64,000 nt of DNA from contig CANMDH010000006.1 in NCBI GenBank assembly GCA_947496555.1, positions 83,785 through 147,784 on the forward strand, in the 5' to 3' direction. A program made the translations under genes and the position numbers. Below the pieces are notes generated by a model, which was given only the letters and a program-made list of their open reading frames with translations, was not told the origin of the DNA and made no database searches. The stretch's first letter is position 1. Each line of letters opens with the position of its first letter. This stretch comes from an uncultured Aquimarina sp. (lineage in GTDB: Bacteria; Bacteroidota; Bacteroidia; Flavobacteriales; Flavobacteriaceae). Shown here piece by piece: positions 17,388 to 28,100 of this stretch.

Positions 17388-19069
17388 AACCAGATGATAT
17401 TTTCTTTTCTATTGTGCCACTCATGGAAGTATTTCCCATACTGATGATCTATCTCGCCACGTCTAATTTTGAGTGTGGGAGTTAACAACGCATTTTCGGT
17501 ATTCCAGGTATTACGATCGATCACGATTGTCGAAACCCGCGTATAATTTGCTAGTTCTTCATTGATTGAATCGAGTGTAGTTACGAGCGAGGATTCTATT
17601 TCTTCTTTGGAAGTTGATTGTGCAACTTCCGAAAGATTAACGATTGCAATAGGTTGAGGAATTCCTAAACCAGCAATACAAACTTGCTCTATCAATACGT
17701 TTTTTTCGATATTCTCTTCTAAAGGGTTGGGCGTAATGAACTTGCCCTTACTTGTTTTAAACGCATCGGATACCCGTCCAACTATTTTCAGGAAACCATT
17801 TTCATCAAAACTTCCTTTATCTCCGCTATGAAGCCATCCATCTTTTAAAACTTTGGCCGTTAAATCAAGATCATTGTAATATCCTTTCATCATATAGGGT
17901 GATTTCATTAGGACTTCTTTGGTTTTAGGATCAATTTTTACTTCGCAACCTGGAACGGGTTTTCCCACTGAATCGCTAGGAGCATCTTTCATGGGAGTAT
18001 TAGTAATTGAACCACAAACTTCGGTCATTCCATACGCTTCGATAAGGTGAATACCTAGTTTCTTGTACCATTCTTTAAGATACACAGGAGTAATTGCTGA
18101 TCCCGTTGCTACCACTTTGGCATCGGCCATACCCAAACCATATCGTATCTTCTTTTTTATGATCCCTGAAAGTATTGGAACCCTAAATAAGATTTGTTGT
18201 TTTTTAAGTGATAGTTTATTTGCAACGCCCAAATAAAATTTGGTCCATATTCTAGGCACGGAAAAGAAAATGGTAGGTTGCGTATCCTGTAAGTTCTTGG
18301 CAAAAGTCTTAATACTTTCTCCAAAAGAAATAGTCCCGCCTTGCATTAAGGCAACGGCATACACACTGATCTTTTCAGCCACATGATTTAAAGGTAAATA
18401 CGATAACAACTTAGGTTCAGGATAATGCGCTATTCCTATCCAATCGTATTTTTTATCGTCTTTTATAATTTGTACGGGAGTCTTATGTATATGCATTACT
18501 CCCTTTGGAGTGCCTGTAGTCCCCGAGGTGAACATAATTGTCCATAGTTCTTTGGGGTCTGGAATATATCCCTGATCCAAAGGTTCATTTTCTGCAATGA
18601 GATCGCCCCAAGATAATCCTTGGGTAATTTCAACATTCCCTTTATAATGTGGAAAGCTAATAATTTGAGTGGTATCCTTAATTTCTTCGGCATGCCCTGA
18701 CCAATCTTCTAGTTTTCCAACAAAAACTACTTTAGAATCAGATTGTTCGAGTACATCACCTAATTGAGTAGCAGACAGATTATAATACAGAGGCACCGAT
18801 ACAAAACCACCCATCATAATGGCCAGATCGGTAAGTATCCAGTGGTAACAATTTTTAGAATAAATAGCTACATGATCTCCTTTTCTTAACCCTAATTTTT
18901 GCAGCGCATTGGTCATTTTTGAGGCTTCATTATAAGCATCAAGAAAGGTAAAAACCTTCCAATGATTTCCTTTTGGTTGTTTTAAAAAAGGGAAGTTGGG
19001 TTTTTCTTTTACCCAATGATAAAAGTATTCTGGTAGAGACTCATAGTTTGGAATACGTACACTGCTCAT
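17384..19069 (-). CDS. AMP-forming acyl-CoA synthetase (long-chain type)
   Basis: A 561-aa adenylate-forming ligase that would activate a free carboxylic acid to acyl-CoA, the entry step of the pathway. The AMP-binding signature is MFTSGTTGTPKGVMH, followed by YLPLNHVAEK, EAYGMTEVCG, the ATP-binding WLHSGDKGSFDENGF and the hinge motif KIVGRVSDAFK with TSKGKFITPNPLEE typical of long-chain synthetases. It overlaps the SDR gene by 4 bases and follows the TetR gene by 9, so it belongs to the regulated operon. Cytosolic or membrane-associated. Confidence 0.94.
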   Translation of the reverse strand: MSSVRIPNYESLPEYFYHWVKEKPNFPFLKQPKGNHWKVFTFLDAYNEASKMTNALQKLGLRKGDHVAIYSKNCYHWILTDLAIMMGGFVSVPLYYNLSATQLGDVLEQSDSKVVFVGKLEDWSGHAEEIKDTTQIISFPHYKGNVEITQGLSWGDLIAENEPLDQGYIPDPKELWTIMFTSGTTGTPKGVMHIHKTPVQIIKDDKKYDWIGIAHYPEPKLLSYLPLNHVAEKISVYAVALMQGGTISFGESIKTFAKNLQDTQPTIFFSVPRIWTKFYLGVANKLSLKKQQILFRVPILSGIIKKKIRYGLGMADAKVVATGSAITPVYLKEWYKKLGIHLIEAYGMTEVCGSITNTPMKDAPSDSVGKPVPGCEVKIDPKTKEVLMKSPYMMKGYYNDLDLTAKVLKDGWLHSGDKGSFDENGFLKIVGRVSDAFKTSKGKFITPNPLEENIEKNVLIEQVCIAGLGIPQPIAIVNLSEVAQSTSKEEIESSLVTTLDSINEELANYTRVSTIVIDRNTWNTENALLTPTLKIRRGEIDHQYGKYFHEWHNRKENIIWL

Positions 19070-19078
19070 AACACCGTC

Positions 19079-19732
19079 TTAAAAAGTTAAATATGAATCC
19101 ATATTCTGATCGAATTCTTCTCCCATATCTGCTAAGTAATCTTCTCCAAAGAATTTTTTAAACGAGGCCAAACCTTTTTCAGTGAGGTGCGGCAATAATA
19201 AACTCCAAATTACTTTTTCTCCATCTTCTTTGGTTTTATCTCCTCTAATCATCTGTTGGGAGGACCAAAAAAACATCATCATCCATGATGTAATTGCCAA
19301 GTTTTTGTACACGCCCGGTACGGGTTCTTCCTTCATATTTCCCAATTGAATAGAAAACGCAATAGCCGTTTCTATATCCTTAATTATTTTATCACACAGT
19401 GATTTCATTTTGGGCGCTATCAAGGGATGCTTTAGAACCTGATTATCATGAAAAATAAAGGAATACTCCTTCTGTAATCTATAGTACAGTTGTGCATCAT
19501 GATGTAGGTTTTGAAAAGAAGGGATACTCTTTGCTACCATCCCATTGGTCAGCTTTTCCCATAGCTGATCGATTAATTCCTTAAGCAATACTTCCTTATC
19601 CTTAAAGTGATAGGTCATATTACCTCTACTCATATCTAGTGATTTTGCCAACTCAAATAGATTTACGGCTCCGTATCCTGATTTATTAAACACCTTAAGT
19701 GCTTGATTAAGTATTCTTTGTTTTGTTTCCAC
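19079..19732 (-). CDS. TetR/AcrR-family transcriptional regulator
   Basis: A 217-aa regulator with an N-terminal TetR helix-turn-helix: residues 4-50 read RILNQALKVFNKSGYGAVNL through LDMSRGNMTYHFKDKEVLLK. The C-terminal two thirds are a helical ligand-binding domain of the type seen with fatty-acid genes. It begins with GTG and is the first gene of the minus-strand catabolic cluster, 9 bases before the ligase. A palindromic operator candidate lies 50 bases upstream, so autoregulation with release by an acyl-CoA is likely (inference). Confidence 0.92.
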   Translation of the reverse strand: METKQRILNQALKVFNKSGYGAVNLFELAKSLDMSRGNMTYHFKDKEVLLKELIDQLWEKLTNGMVAKSIPSFQNLHHDAQLYYRLQKEYSFIFHDNQVLKHPLIAPKMKSLCDKIIKDIETAIAFSIQLGNMKEEPVPGVYKNLAITSWMMMFFWSSQQMIRGDKTKEDGEKVIWSLLLPHLTEKGLASFKKFFGEDYLADMGEEFDQNMDSYLTF

Positions 19733-19781
19733 GTATTCCTTTTTAAACGAATATAGATAAATTTAATATTAATATCAATTT

Positions 19782-19803
19782 TTTTAGTCGTTTATGACTA
19801 AAA
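19782..19803. promoter_or_regulatory. Palindromic operator candidate upstream of tetR
   Basis: A perfect inverted repeat, TTTTAGTC and GACTAAAA separated by 6 bases (GTTTAT), lies 50 bases upstream of the TetR-family start. Size and symmetry match TetR operators, and its position allows control of the whole acyl-CoA catabolic operon. No binding data are available. Confidence 0.6.
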
Positions 19804-19839
19804 TTAAATAACATTTAACTTTTGCCTCTAAAAATTATC

Positions 19840-22191
19840 TTATTGTTTTACTTCAATTATACGCTTGATCTCATTACCCATTTCGTCTAAAACAGTAATG
19901 ACATGCCGACCCGGTTCAGGTAACACGGGCATTTCGTGAAATTGCTTTGTGACTCCTACAAACTTATCATCAATATACCAAAATACTTGTGATTCTGGAT
20001 TTTTATGTGCAATCTTGAGGACTACTTCATTGATCTTACCATCAAAACCTTTGGGTAAATACACAGTACTATTTGCCTTTGGAAATATAAAATCCATTCT
20101 TTGCTGGATCTCTTTGGTACAATCAGTTCTATACGGAGGTAATGATTTATAATCTGCATTATTGGTTTTAAAAAAGTACTCTTGCAGTGGGGGTAGGGCA
20201 AACCAGGGTTCATGAACCATCTTAGCCACAGGTTCACAAGAAGAATTTACACGATATTTTTTGGTTGTGTCTAGATGTATTAGTTGATGAAACGGGCAAG
20301 ATTTAGTTCTTGTTCCGGATAGCGGAACATACATTTGCTTTCCCTTACAATTATTCCCCGCCAAAAAACCACTTTTAGTACAAACTGTAACTTTTGCTAA
20401 ATCATCATAAGGAATTGGAAACCATTTGGTATTTGGTAAAAGATTAAATAGATCAAACAATACCGGGGCAGCAGCATTTAATCCAGTTAGTTCGGCACGC
20501 CCCTCTCCATCGGCATTGCCTATCCAAACTCCAACCACATATTCTTGACTTACCCCAATTGCCCAGGCATCGCGATTACCAAAACTGGTTCCGGTTTTCC
20601 AGGCAATCTCTCGAGATGAGTCATAAAATTCCCAGGCCTCGTCTCCTTCAGGTCGATTTACCTTTTTCATAGCTTCAAAAGTCAACCAAATGCTTCCTGC
20701 TCCATACGCTTGTTTTTGTGATATTTTTTTTCCGAAATCTGCACTTTCTTCTGCCAATAGGATTGGTTCTACAAACTCATTGGTATAATATTCACTAGAT
20801 GTTTCTTGATAATGATTTAGTGTTCCCGAAAAACCAGCATAGGTCTTGCAAAGGTCCCAAAGGTTGCTCTCGGCTCCACCAACTATCAAAGACAAACCAT
20901 AATGATCTGCATTGTATCTTATCCCTTTAAGTTTAAATGTGTTCAGTTCGTCCCTAAATCTTTGCAAACCATATTCTTGCAGTAATCGTACTGCCGGAAC
21001 ATTCAGCGATCTTGCCAATGCCCGATTCGCAGGAACGGCTCCACTATAACTCTCATCAAAATTTTTGGGATTGTACCCTGCAATAACAGTGGGAATATCT
21101 GAAACCAATTGTTCTGGCAGCAGTTCTCCTTTATCCATCATTGCCGCATACAATAATGGTTTTAAGGTACTACCGGTACTTCGATTTGCCAGAATGATAT
21201 CCACATCTTTTTGATGATTTTTATCGGTAGGAGTATTCCCAACATAACTTACTACTTTTCGATTTTTAACATCCAAAATTAGAACAGCCATGTTATAAAC
21301 TTCGTTTTGTTTAAGGGTTTCGTAGTGTTTCTTTACTATTCGATTAACCTGCTTTTGTAGGGTGGCGCTAATGGTTGTTCGAATTCGTTGACCGTTATGT
21401 TTTTTTGCCAATCGATCTACCAAATGAGGTGCTGTTTGTGGCAAGAAATAAGGTTTTTGTGGTAAGCTTTCTTTAAGTGAAAGTTGATACGTTAATGAAT
21501 CTATAACCTGATGGTTCAGAAGTGTTTGCAATAACCGATTTCTTTTTTCCAGTAATTTATTTTGATTTTTGCCGGGATAAATGAGTGAAGGAGCATTGGG
21601 CAGTACGGCCAATGTCGCACTTTCTGCCCAGGAAAGTTGGTAGGTCGGAAGTCCAAAATATCGCCATGCGGCCATGTCAATTCCCACAACATTACCTCCA
21701 AAAGGAGCATGCGAAGCATACAATTTTAAAATATCTTCTTTTGATCTGCCTATTTCTAATCGTGTGGATAAGATCAGTTCTTTAAATTTTTCGAAATAAG
21801 TTCTGCCTTTTCCCTTTCTGGATAATCTGATCACCTGTTGCGTAATGGTGCTTCCACCTCTCACAATTTTTCCTGCGCCTATATTTTCTTGCATTGCTTG
21901 GGCCATAGCAACCGGATTAAACCCAGGATGCCGATAGAATTGTTGATCCTCAAAAGCAACAATACATTTTTTAAATTTTTCGGGAACACTATCGGTTTCA
22001 GGAAATCGCCATTGTCCATCACTGGCAATCTTTGCTCCTATCAATTCGCCTGTGCTGGTTTCGATTACTGTAGCTGTTGGATCATTAAACAAACGGTTAG
22101 GTAATGAAAAAAAATACCAAATCAACAAAACTGCGATTATGACAAAGCGTTTTGGCCGTTTATTAATATAATCTTTGATTTTTTGAAGCAA
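19840..22191 (-). CDS. pbpC: Penicillin-binding protein 1C (transglycosylase/transpeptidase)
   Basis: A 783-aa bifunctional peptidoglycan synthase anchored by one N-terminal membrane segment (FVIIAVLLIWYFFSL, residues 16-30). The GT51 transglycosylase has the EDQQFYRHPGFNP and RGGSTITQQVIRLS motifs. The transpeptidase has the nucleophile motif STLK within NRSTGSTLKPLLYA and the KTGTS box. The last 90 residues (KANSTVYLPKGFDGK and after) are the BiPBP_C domain that marks PBP1C. The start is TTG. In many bacteria pbpC lies beside an alpha-2-macroglobulin gene; here that gene is 3 kb away on the same strand, with a kinase gene inserted between. Confidence 0.95.
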   Translation of the reverse strand: MLQKIKDYINKRPKRFVIIAVLLIWYFFSLPNRLFNDPTATVIETSTGELIGAKIASDGQWRFPETDSVPEKFKKCIVAFEDQQFYRHPGFNPVAMAQAMQENIGAGKIVRGGSTITQQVIRLSRKGKGRTYFEKFKELILSTRLEIGRSKEDILKLYASHAPFGGNVVGIDMAAWRYFGLPTYQLSWAESATLAVLPNAPSLIYPGKNQNKLLEKRNRLLQTLLNHQVIDSLTYQLSLKESLPQKPYFLPQTAPHLVDRLAKKHNGQRIRTTISATLQKQVNRIVKKHYETLKQNEVYNMAVLILDVKNRKVVSYVGNTPTDKNHQKDVDIILANRSTGSTLKPLLYAAMMDKGELLPEQLVSDIPTVIAGYNPKNFDESYSGAVPANRALARSLNVPAVRLLQEYGLQRFRDELNTFKLKGIRYNADHYGLSLIVGGAESNLWDLCKTYAGFSGTLNHYQETSSEYYTNEFVEPILLAEESADFGKKISQKQAYGAGSIWLTFEAMKKVNRPEGDEAWEFYDSSREIAWKTGTSFGNRDAWAIGVSQEYVVGVWIGNADGEGRAELTGLNAAAPVLFDLFNLLPNTKWFPIPYDDLAKVTVCTKSGFLAGNNCKGKQMYVPLSGTRTKSCPFHQLIHLDTTKKYRVNSSCEPVAKMVHEPWFALPPLQEYFFKTNNADYKSLPPYRTDCTKEIQQRMDFIFPKANSTVYLPKGFDGKINEVVLKIAHKNPESQVFWYIDDKFVGVTKQFHEMPVLPEPGRHVITVLDEMGNEIKRIIEVKQ

Positions 22192-22474
22192 AACTACGAA
22201 TGATTAGATGGAACTAATTTACATTAAAATGTAACGCACACATTCAAAAAATAAATATTGAACATTATGGTAAAACACGAAATTTCCTACATGTTTTACA
22301 GTAAACTCCCAAAATTTCCTTAAATTATAAGACTCTTAAAAACAATTAACAGCTTTTTTTCTTCAATCTTGAAGAAAAAGTGGGGGCTCGAAATGTAACC
22401 ATAATATAGGATTTTAATCATGTGATTTTATTACCATGAGATATAATCTATTGGTTTTCATTAAAAACTGTTGA

Positions 22475-24688
22475 GTGTTGAAAAAATTTACAATCTTCCT
22501 ATGGGTGTGGATTACACCATTGCTTTCTTTTTCTCAAAATGAACAAGATTTTGAGAAAATTGACAGCCTGGATATGTTATTAATGACTTCTCAAAACCTG
22601 AGGGTCAAAAATAACATGTACGAAGCCTTGGAGTTTGCATTTAAAGCAACCACTTATGCCCATGAGTTAAATCATAACCATTATCTGTCCCATTCTTATT
22701 TCATGATGGGGACCATTCAGTACGAGATACTTGACTATGAAAATGCAAAGACACACTTGCTAAAGTCATTGGAATATAGCCAAAAAACCAAATCCAAAAA
22801 ACTATTACCTTATATTTTACAAAGCCTGGCTAACATTTATTATGACGATAATCAGGATTTTGAAAATGCACTGATTTATTATAAAAAGGGTGTAGAATTA
22901 GGAAAGAAAATTAACCCTACCAATAATTACCAAATTGCATTACATAATCTTATTTGGACCTATATGGACCTTGATAGGTATCAAGACGCGGCACCTTATC
23001 TTAGAGAAGCCGATAGTATCGATACCGTAATTCCTGATAGCATTCAGATGGGTAAGAGCTCTCTATATCTTTTAAGAGCGCGAAATTATGCACATGCCGG
23101 CGATATTAGAAGTGCCGAAGAAAACTTTGAAAAAACGCTTAAAATACTTGATGACGAAGAAAAGTATTGGCTGAAAGGTAAAAGCTATTTCTACCAATAC
23201 AGATCACAAATGTATCAAGATATCGGTGATTATTCTAAAGCCATTGCAGATCTAAAAAAACTTCGTGAAAGTGACCAAAAAGTCTTTGAAAATGCACGAT
23301 TAAAAAATGAAGAAATCACAAAAATAAGATTTAAAGTAGATGAATATGAACGCAGATTAGAGGCCTCAGAAAGAGAGAAAGTATTATTGCAAAATATTCA
23401 GAAGAATAATAAAATTATCATCTATTTTTCTCTGGCAAGTCTTATATTATCTATAGGTGTAGTTTTCTTTTATTACCGGGGGTATCTATCTAAGAAAAAA
23501 TCAAGCGAGATTTTAGCGTCTAAAAACCTAGAATTACGTGACGCCAAAATGCAAGCTGAAAAATTAAGTAAAATAAAATCACAATTCATCTCTACCATAA
23601 GTCACGAACTTAGAACCCCTTTGTACGGTGTAATAGGAATCTCTTCACTTTTATTAGAAAACGAGAAGAAATCCAAAAGTGATAAAGAGCTTTTAACTTC
23701 TTTAAAATTTTCTGCTGATTATTTACTTAATTTGGTCAACAAAGTTTTGAAAATTAGTAAAATCGACTCCGAAAAGACGGATCTAATTAAAACTCCGACT
23801 AGTTTACTGTCTTTATCAAAAAACATACTCCAAAGTTTTGAATATCCCTCATCTCAAAAGAAAAACGAGCTCGTATTAGAATACAATCACAACATTCCAC
23901 CTCTACTAAGAATTGATCATTTACGGGTGTCAGAAATCTTAATCAATTTAATAGGAAATGCAATAAAATTTACAGAAAAAGGAAAAATTTGGCTTCGCGT
24001 TCAACTACGATCCTTAGATGCTAAAAAAGCACGTGTTAGATTTGAAGTCGAAGATACCGGTATTGGTATACCCGAAGATCAAAAAGAGCACATATTTGAA
24101 GAATTTTCACAAGTTGGCAGTGTTTATGATAATAAACAAGGAACCGGCTTAGGGTTATCGATTGTAAAAAATTTACTGCAAACAATGGATAGTAAAATTC
24201 AATTCGAAAGTAGTAAAAATGTAGGCTCCAAGTTTTATTTTGACCTTGATTTAAATATTTGCGATCAAACAACCAATATCATTCGTGATCCATCCCAATC
24301 AGAATCAATTAACCCTCTAAATTCAAAGGTTCTTCTTGCAGAGGACAATAAAATCAATCAACTAGTTACCAAAAAACTATTAAACAAAATAGGTTGTGAT
24401 TGCACTATTGCAGAAAATGGATCAGAAGCCATTGAAATATTAAAAAAAGAAAAGTTTGATCTTATTTTAATGGATATAAACATGCCTGTTTTGGATGGTA
24501 TGCAGGCAACTATAGAAATAAGAAAATTTGATTCCGAAATTCCTATTATTGCTCTAACAGCTTCAGAATTAAGCGAAGTCGAAGAAGACTGCAGAAAAGC
24601 TGGTATGAATGATCTAATTAACAAACCTCTGAACAAAGTGGATCTTAGAAAGGCCATTCGCCAAAACTTAATAAAAAAAGACTCCTAA
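22475..24688 (+). CDS. TPR-containing hybrid sensor histidine kinase
   Basis: A 737-aa membrane kinase. A signal peptide ending in SFSQ leads to a periplasmic region of TPR repeats (about residues 35-270), a coiled coil (275-312), one membrane helix at 313-334, then a HisKA domain with the phospho-acceptor in FISTISHELRTP (His377). The HATPase domain has NLIGNAIKFTEKG, DTGIGIPEDQ and GTGLGLSIVKNL. A receiver domain (about 615-735) keeps VLLAEDNKINQ and the phospho-acceptor Asp667 in LMDINMP. The start is GTG. It is transcribed against both neighbours and has no obvious partner response regulator nearby. Confidence 0.94.
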   Translation: MLKKFTIFLWVWITPLLSFSQNEQDFEKIDSLDMLLMTSQNLRVKNNMYEALEFAFKATTYAHELNHNHYLSHSYFMMGTIQYEILDYENAKTHLLKSLEYSQKTKSKKLLPYILQSLANIYYDDNQDFENALIYYKKGVELGKKINPTNNYQIALHNLIWTYMDLDRYQDAAPYLREADSIDTVIPDSIQMGKSSLYLLRARNYAHAGDIRSAEENFEKTLKILDDEEKYWLKGKSYFYQYRSQMYQDIGDYSKAIADLKKLRESDQKVFENARLKNEEITKIRFKVDEYERRLEASEREKVLLQNIQKNNKIIIYFSLASLILSIGVVFFYYRGYLSKKKSSEILASKNLELRDAKMQAEKLSKIKSQFISTISHELRTPLYGVIGISSLLLENEKKSKSDKELLTSLKFSADYLLNLVNKVLKISKIDSEKTDLIKTPTSLLSLSKNILQSFEYPSSQKKNELVLEYNHNIPPLLRIDHLRVSEILINLIGNAIKFTEKGKIWLRVQLRSLDAKKARVRFEVEDTGIGIPEDQKEHIFEEFSQVGSVYDNKQGTGLGLSIVKNLLQTMDSKIQFESSKNVGSKFYFDLDLNICDQTTNIIRDPSQSESINPLNSKVLLAEDNKINQLVTKKLLNKIGCDCTIAENGSEAIEILKKEKFDLILMDINMPVLDGMQATIEIRKFDSEIPIIALTASELSEVEEDCRKAGMNDLINKPLNKVDLRKAIRQNLIKKDS

Positions 24689-24760
24689 GAATCTATCGAT
24701 AAAAGGCTCCTAAAAGGAATACTCTTAATTTTTAATAAAATCCGAATCTAAAATTGATTC

Positions 24761-25034
24761 TTAATGTTGCACGGTTGGGAAAGGATCATAAAAATGGTGT
24801 AGTAATTTTTTCCATTCTTGATATTCTTCAGATTTTCTAAATCCAATTTCATGATCCTCTAGAGTTTCCCATGCTACAAGAAGTAAATATTTATTTTCTT
24901 CCTCCATACATTTAAGAACATCATGGCAGATATATCCTTTCATAGAAACAATTATCTTTTGTGCTTCGTTAAATACTTTTTCAAAATTCTTCGATTCCCC
25001 TGGTTTTATATTTAGGAGCTTGTTCTAGGATCAT
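24761..25034 (-). pseudogene. Antibiotic biosynthesis monooxygenase (ABM)-like gene with a frameshift near the start
   Basis: An intact frame from the ATG at 24943 gives 60 aa (MKGYICHDVLKCMEE, LLVAWETLEDHEIGFRKS, LHHFYDPFPTVQH), only the C-terminal two thirds of an ABM ferredoxin-like domain. Upstream the same frame continues back as LLNIKPGESKNFEKVFNEA, typical of the first ABM strand and helix. A fitting start (ATG at 25034, MILEQ) is in another frame, displaced by one base near 25018. I read this as a one-base frameshift, so the gene is probably broken unless it is a sequencing error. It is too short for a functional 95-aa ABM. Confidence 0.65.
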
Positions 25035-25059
25035 TATAAATACTAACTTTTAATAAAAA

Positions 25060-25090
25060 ACACCTCCCTAACCCTCCTCAAGGAGGGAAT
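25060..25090 (+). repeat. Extragenic palindrome (C-rich family)
   Basis: A CACCTCCCTAACC lead is followed by a perfect CCCTCCT/AGGAGGG stem (25072-25078 and 25081-25087) with a CA loop. It matches the layout of the palindromes at 12041-12116, 30766-30795 and 31281-31310. Confidence 0.75.
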
Positions 25091-25141
25091 CCGATAACTA
25101 TACACTCTAAACTAACTACTAACCACTAAAGAGACTACCCA

Positions 25142-28100
25142 CTACTTCACCACCTCAACCCATTTTCCTTGTGTACGTACCAAATAAGCATTATCATACA
25201 TGGCTTCACACTGTATTCCGGGTAAATAATATCTGCCCAAATAAGAAGCATTTAGTAAAATAGTCATTGTTTTACTTTCATTAGGTTTCAAATCAAAATA
25301 GAAATTCACTCGATCGTCCCGAATATCAGTATGTGTTACTTTATTGGCTCTAAACGACCCAAAATCTGTAAATCTTGTATTGACCACCTCCCATCCTGAT
25401 GGGAAAATCTCACTAAGAGCAATATCTTTTACCTTGGTATCGGTAGCATTTGTAATGGTTACTTCGGCCACAAAATCGGTGCCTTGAGAGAGTTGACCCG
25501 GATTGATAATTTTACCATCCCTATTTTTATAATCTACAATGGCTTTAAAATTGCTTCGGATCACTTTCTCCTGTCCAACAGGAAGTATTCCACTTGTAGC
25601 CAGTTGTACAAAAATGGTGTTATCCTTATTATTTTTCAGAACAAGTTTGTTGCTTTTCTGAATCGTCAATTCACCTGAAGTCGCCAGCGTTTTATTAGTA
25701 TTTGAGGTTGCCGATTTGCCATTCAAGGTATAATTTACTTCGACTCCTTTTCCACCTACATAGGAAGCATATTTTGCCATAGCCATCAATGCATATGAAG
25801 TAGTTTGTGTGCTCATCCATCTTTTGGATGACAATTCTTTGGCCAGATCCACCGCTAATTGCTGTGCTTTGGCTTTTTGATCCAAGGTGACCAGCGTTTC
25901 TAACGCCATCGCTCGATTACGATTAGGAGAACCATAGGTATAATAATAGTTTCGCTGTTGTGTAAAGTTAATAGTAGCCGAATTCATTAGTTTTTCAGCC
26001 GCATTTTTTTGACCGATTAATCCATATGCTGCCGCTAATCTAAATTTGGCATCGTTGGATAAGTTTGACGTCTCTCTTAATCGGTTCATCGATGCCATAT
26101 CCGGGCTTTCGGCCAATGCCAACGTATACAGACGATAGGCTTGGGCCAGATCATTACCGCCACTTCTCCAACGCTTGGCTTGTTGCTGCTGGTAATTAAT
26201 CCAATTGCTTTTAAAACCGATTGGTAATGCATATCCTTTTTTATTGGCTTCGAGCAAGAAATGACCTGCGTAGGTCGTTCCCCAATCATTAGGATTGCTG
26301 TATCCCGGCCAGTATGACATTCCGCCAGTAGGTTGAATGTAACGTTTCAATTTATAAATAGCCGCCTCAACATTTCGTTGAATTTTATTTTGCTGCTCTG
26401 ATGATAAATTGAAGATATCGGCCAAATATAATTGCGGGAAAGCCGCCGATGTGGTTTGCTCTACACAACCATGAGGAAACCGAATCAAATACTTCAGTCT
26501 GCTTTCAAAATTCATAGGAGGCAATGATGACATCTCGATAGTAGCACTATTACTTCCATCAATACCAAAAGCTGCAAAGTCAACTTCTTGTTGGCTGTTG
26601 GGCTCCAAAATGATCGAAGTCACCTCAGTTGTCATCGGATTGGGATTGATGATATCTATCGAAACTTTGTACGATGCTTTTTCTCCGCCACCACTGGCAA
26701 CCACTTCAATATCTGTAATTGAAGCTCCTTCTAGAACTTCTATATCAAAATAAGCCATTTTTTCATCAGGTTGCGAAAACGAAAGACTCTTTTGGGTTTC
26801 CCCTAGTACCGTAAACCCTTTGTTCGGTTTTAGGGTAACATTTACATTCTTTACTTTATTTTCCATTGCAAAAACAGTGACCGGAATGGTTACTTTTTCA
26901 CCAGGAGTTATTTTACGAGGAATTGAGGTAATCACCATTAATGGTTTGCGCACCGGGGTGGTTTTATCTGCGCTTCCATAGGCAGCATTATTAGCATCTG
27001 AAGCAACAATCATTGTTCTTACTGACCCCACATATTTTGGAATTTTGATCTGGTGCGATCGAGTTTCTCCTTGTTTTAATTCAAACGGCCCTTGATATAC
27101 TACCATGGGTTTAAAACGGTTGGCTTTTTTGGATTTGCTTCCACCAGCTTCAGCATCACCACCAATACTAAATACCTGGTTGATACTTCCGCCGTAGGCG
27201 CCAATCACATCATCATAAATATCCCATGTTTTTACCCCTAATGCTTCGCGAGCATAAAATGTACTCCATGGATTCGGGGTTTTAAAGCGCGTAAGATCCA
27301 GCAGACCTTCATCTACAATTGCTATCGAATATGTCATTGGCTTTCCTTTGGTTTCTCCTACCTTAACCGTTATAGTTTCTTCGGGGCGCAACACATCGGG
27401 CATAGTGAGTTTTGGTTGCACCTTTGTATTTGGATCTTCTACAGAAATTGGAACAACTCCATACAGTCTAATTGGCAAATCATTTGCCGTTGAAGCATGC
27501 GGTTGCAATAAGGTAATATGTATATAAACGTTGGGTGTATAAAGATCTTCGATGGGTAGCTCGAATTTGGTCTCATCTTTTTGTGGTGTTACCCATTGTG
27601 ACGACAGTACTTCGGTACCATTTTCTACAGTGACCAGCGCTCTACCACCTTCGCTTGATGGAAAGGTGACAATAGCTTTTTCGCCAACATTGTACGTCTT
27701 TTTATCGGTAGAAAAAATCAACATGGTAGCTGCCGAAGGGTCATTTTTTCGAGATTTTCCTGCCCAGCCCGGCCAGTCGATATACATGGTTTTACCAGTT
27801 GCATGGCCACCATTGGGATCGACCACTCGTACCAGATACCTGCCCCATTCGGGATATTTTAATTCAAAATTGAAATTGGCTTTACCACTACCATTTGTAG
27901 TTACTTTTGTATTGAATATTTCTTTACGGTATGATCCACGATTATACGATGACAGATTATCTGCTGAAGTATCCCACCACCATCGCCAATCGACTTTGTA
28001 AATAAATACTTCAAGGTCTTTCACAGCTTTTGGGTTTCCTTTTTCATCTACAGAAACTACCTCAAAACTGTGTTTAGTGTCGGTGAGCAACATACCACGT

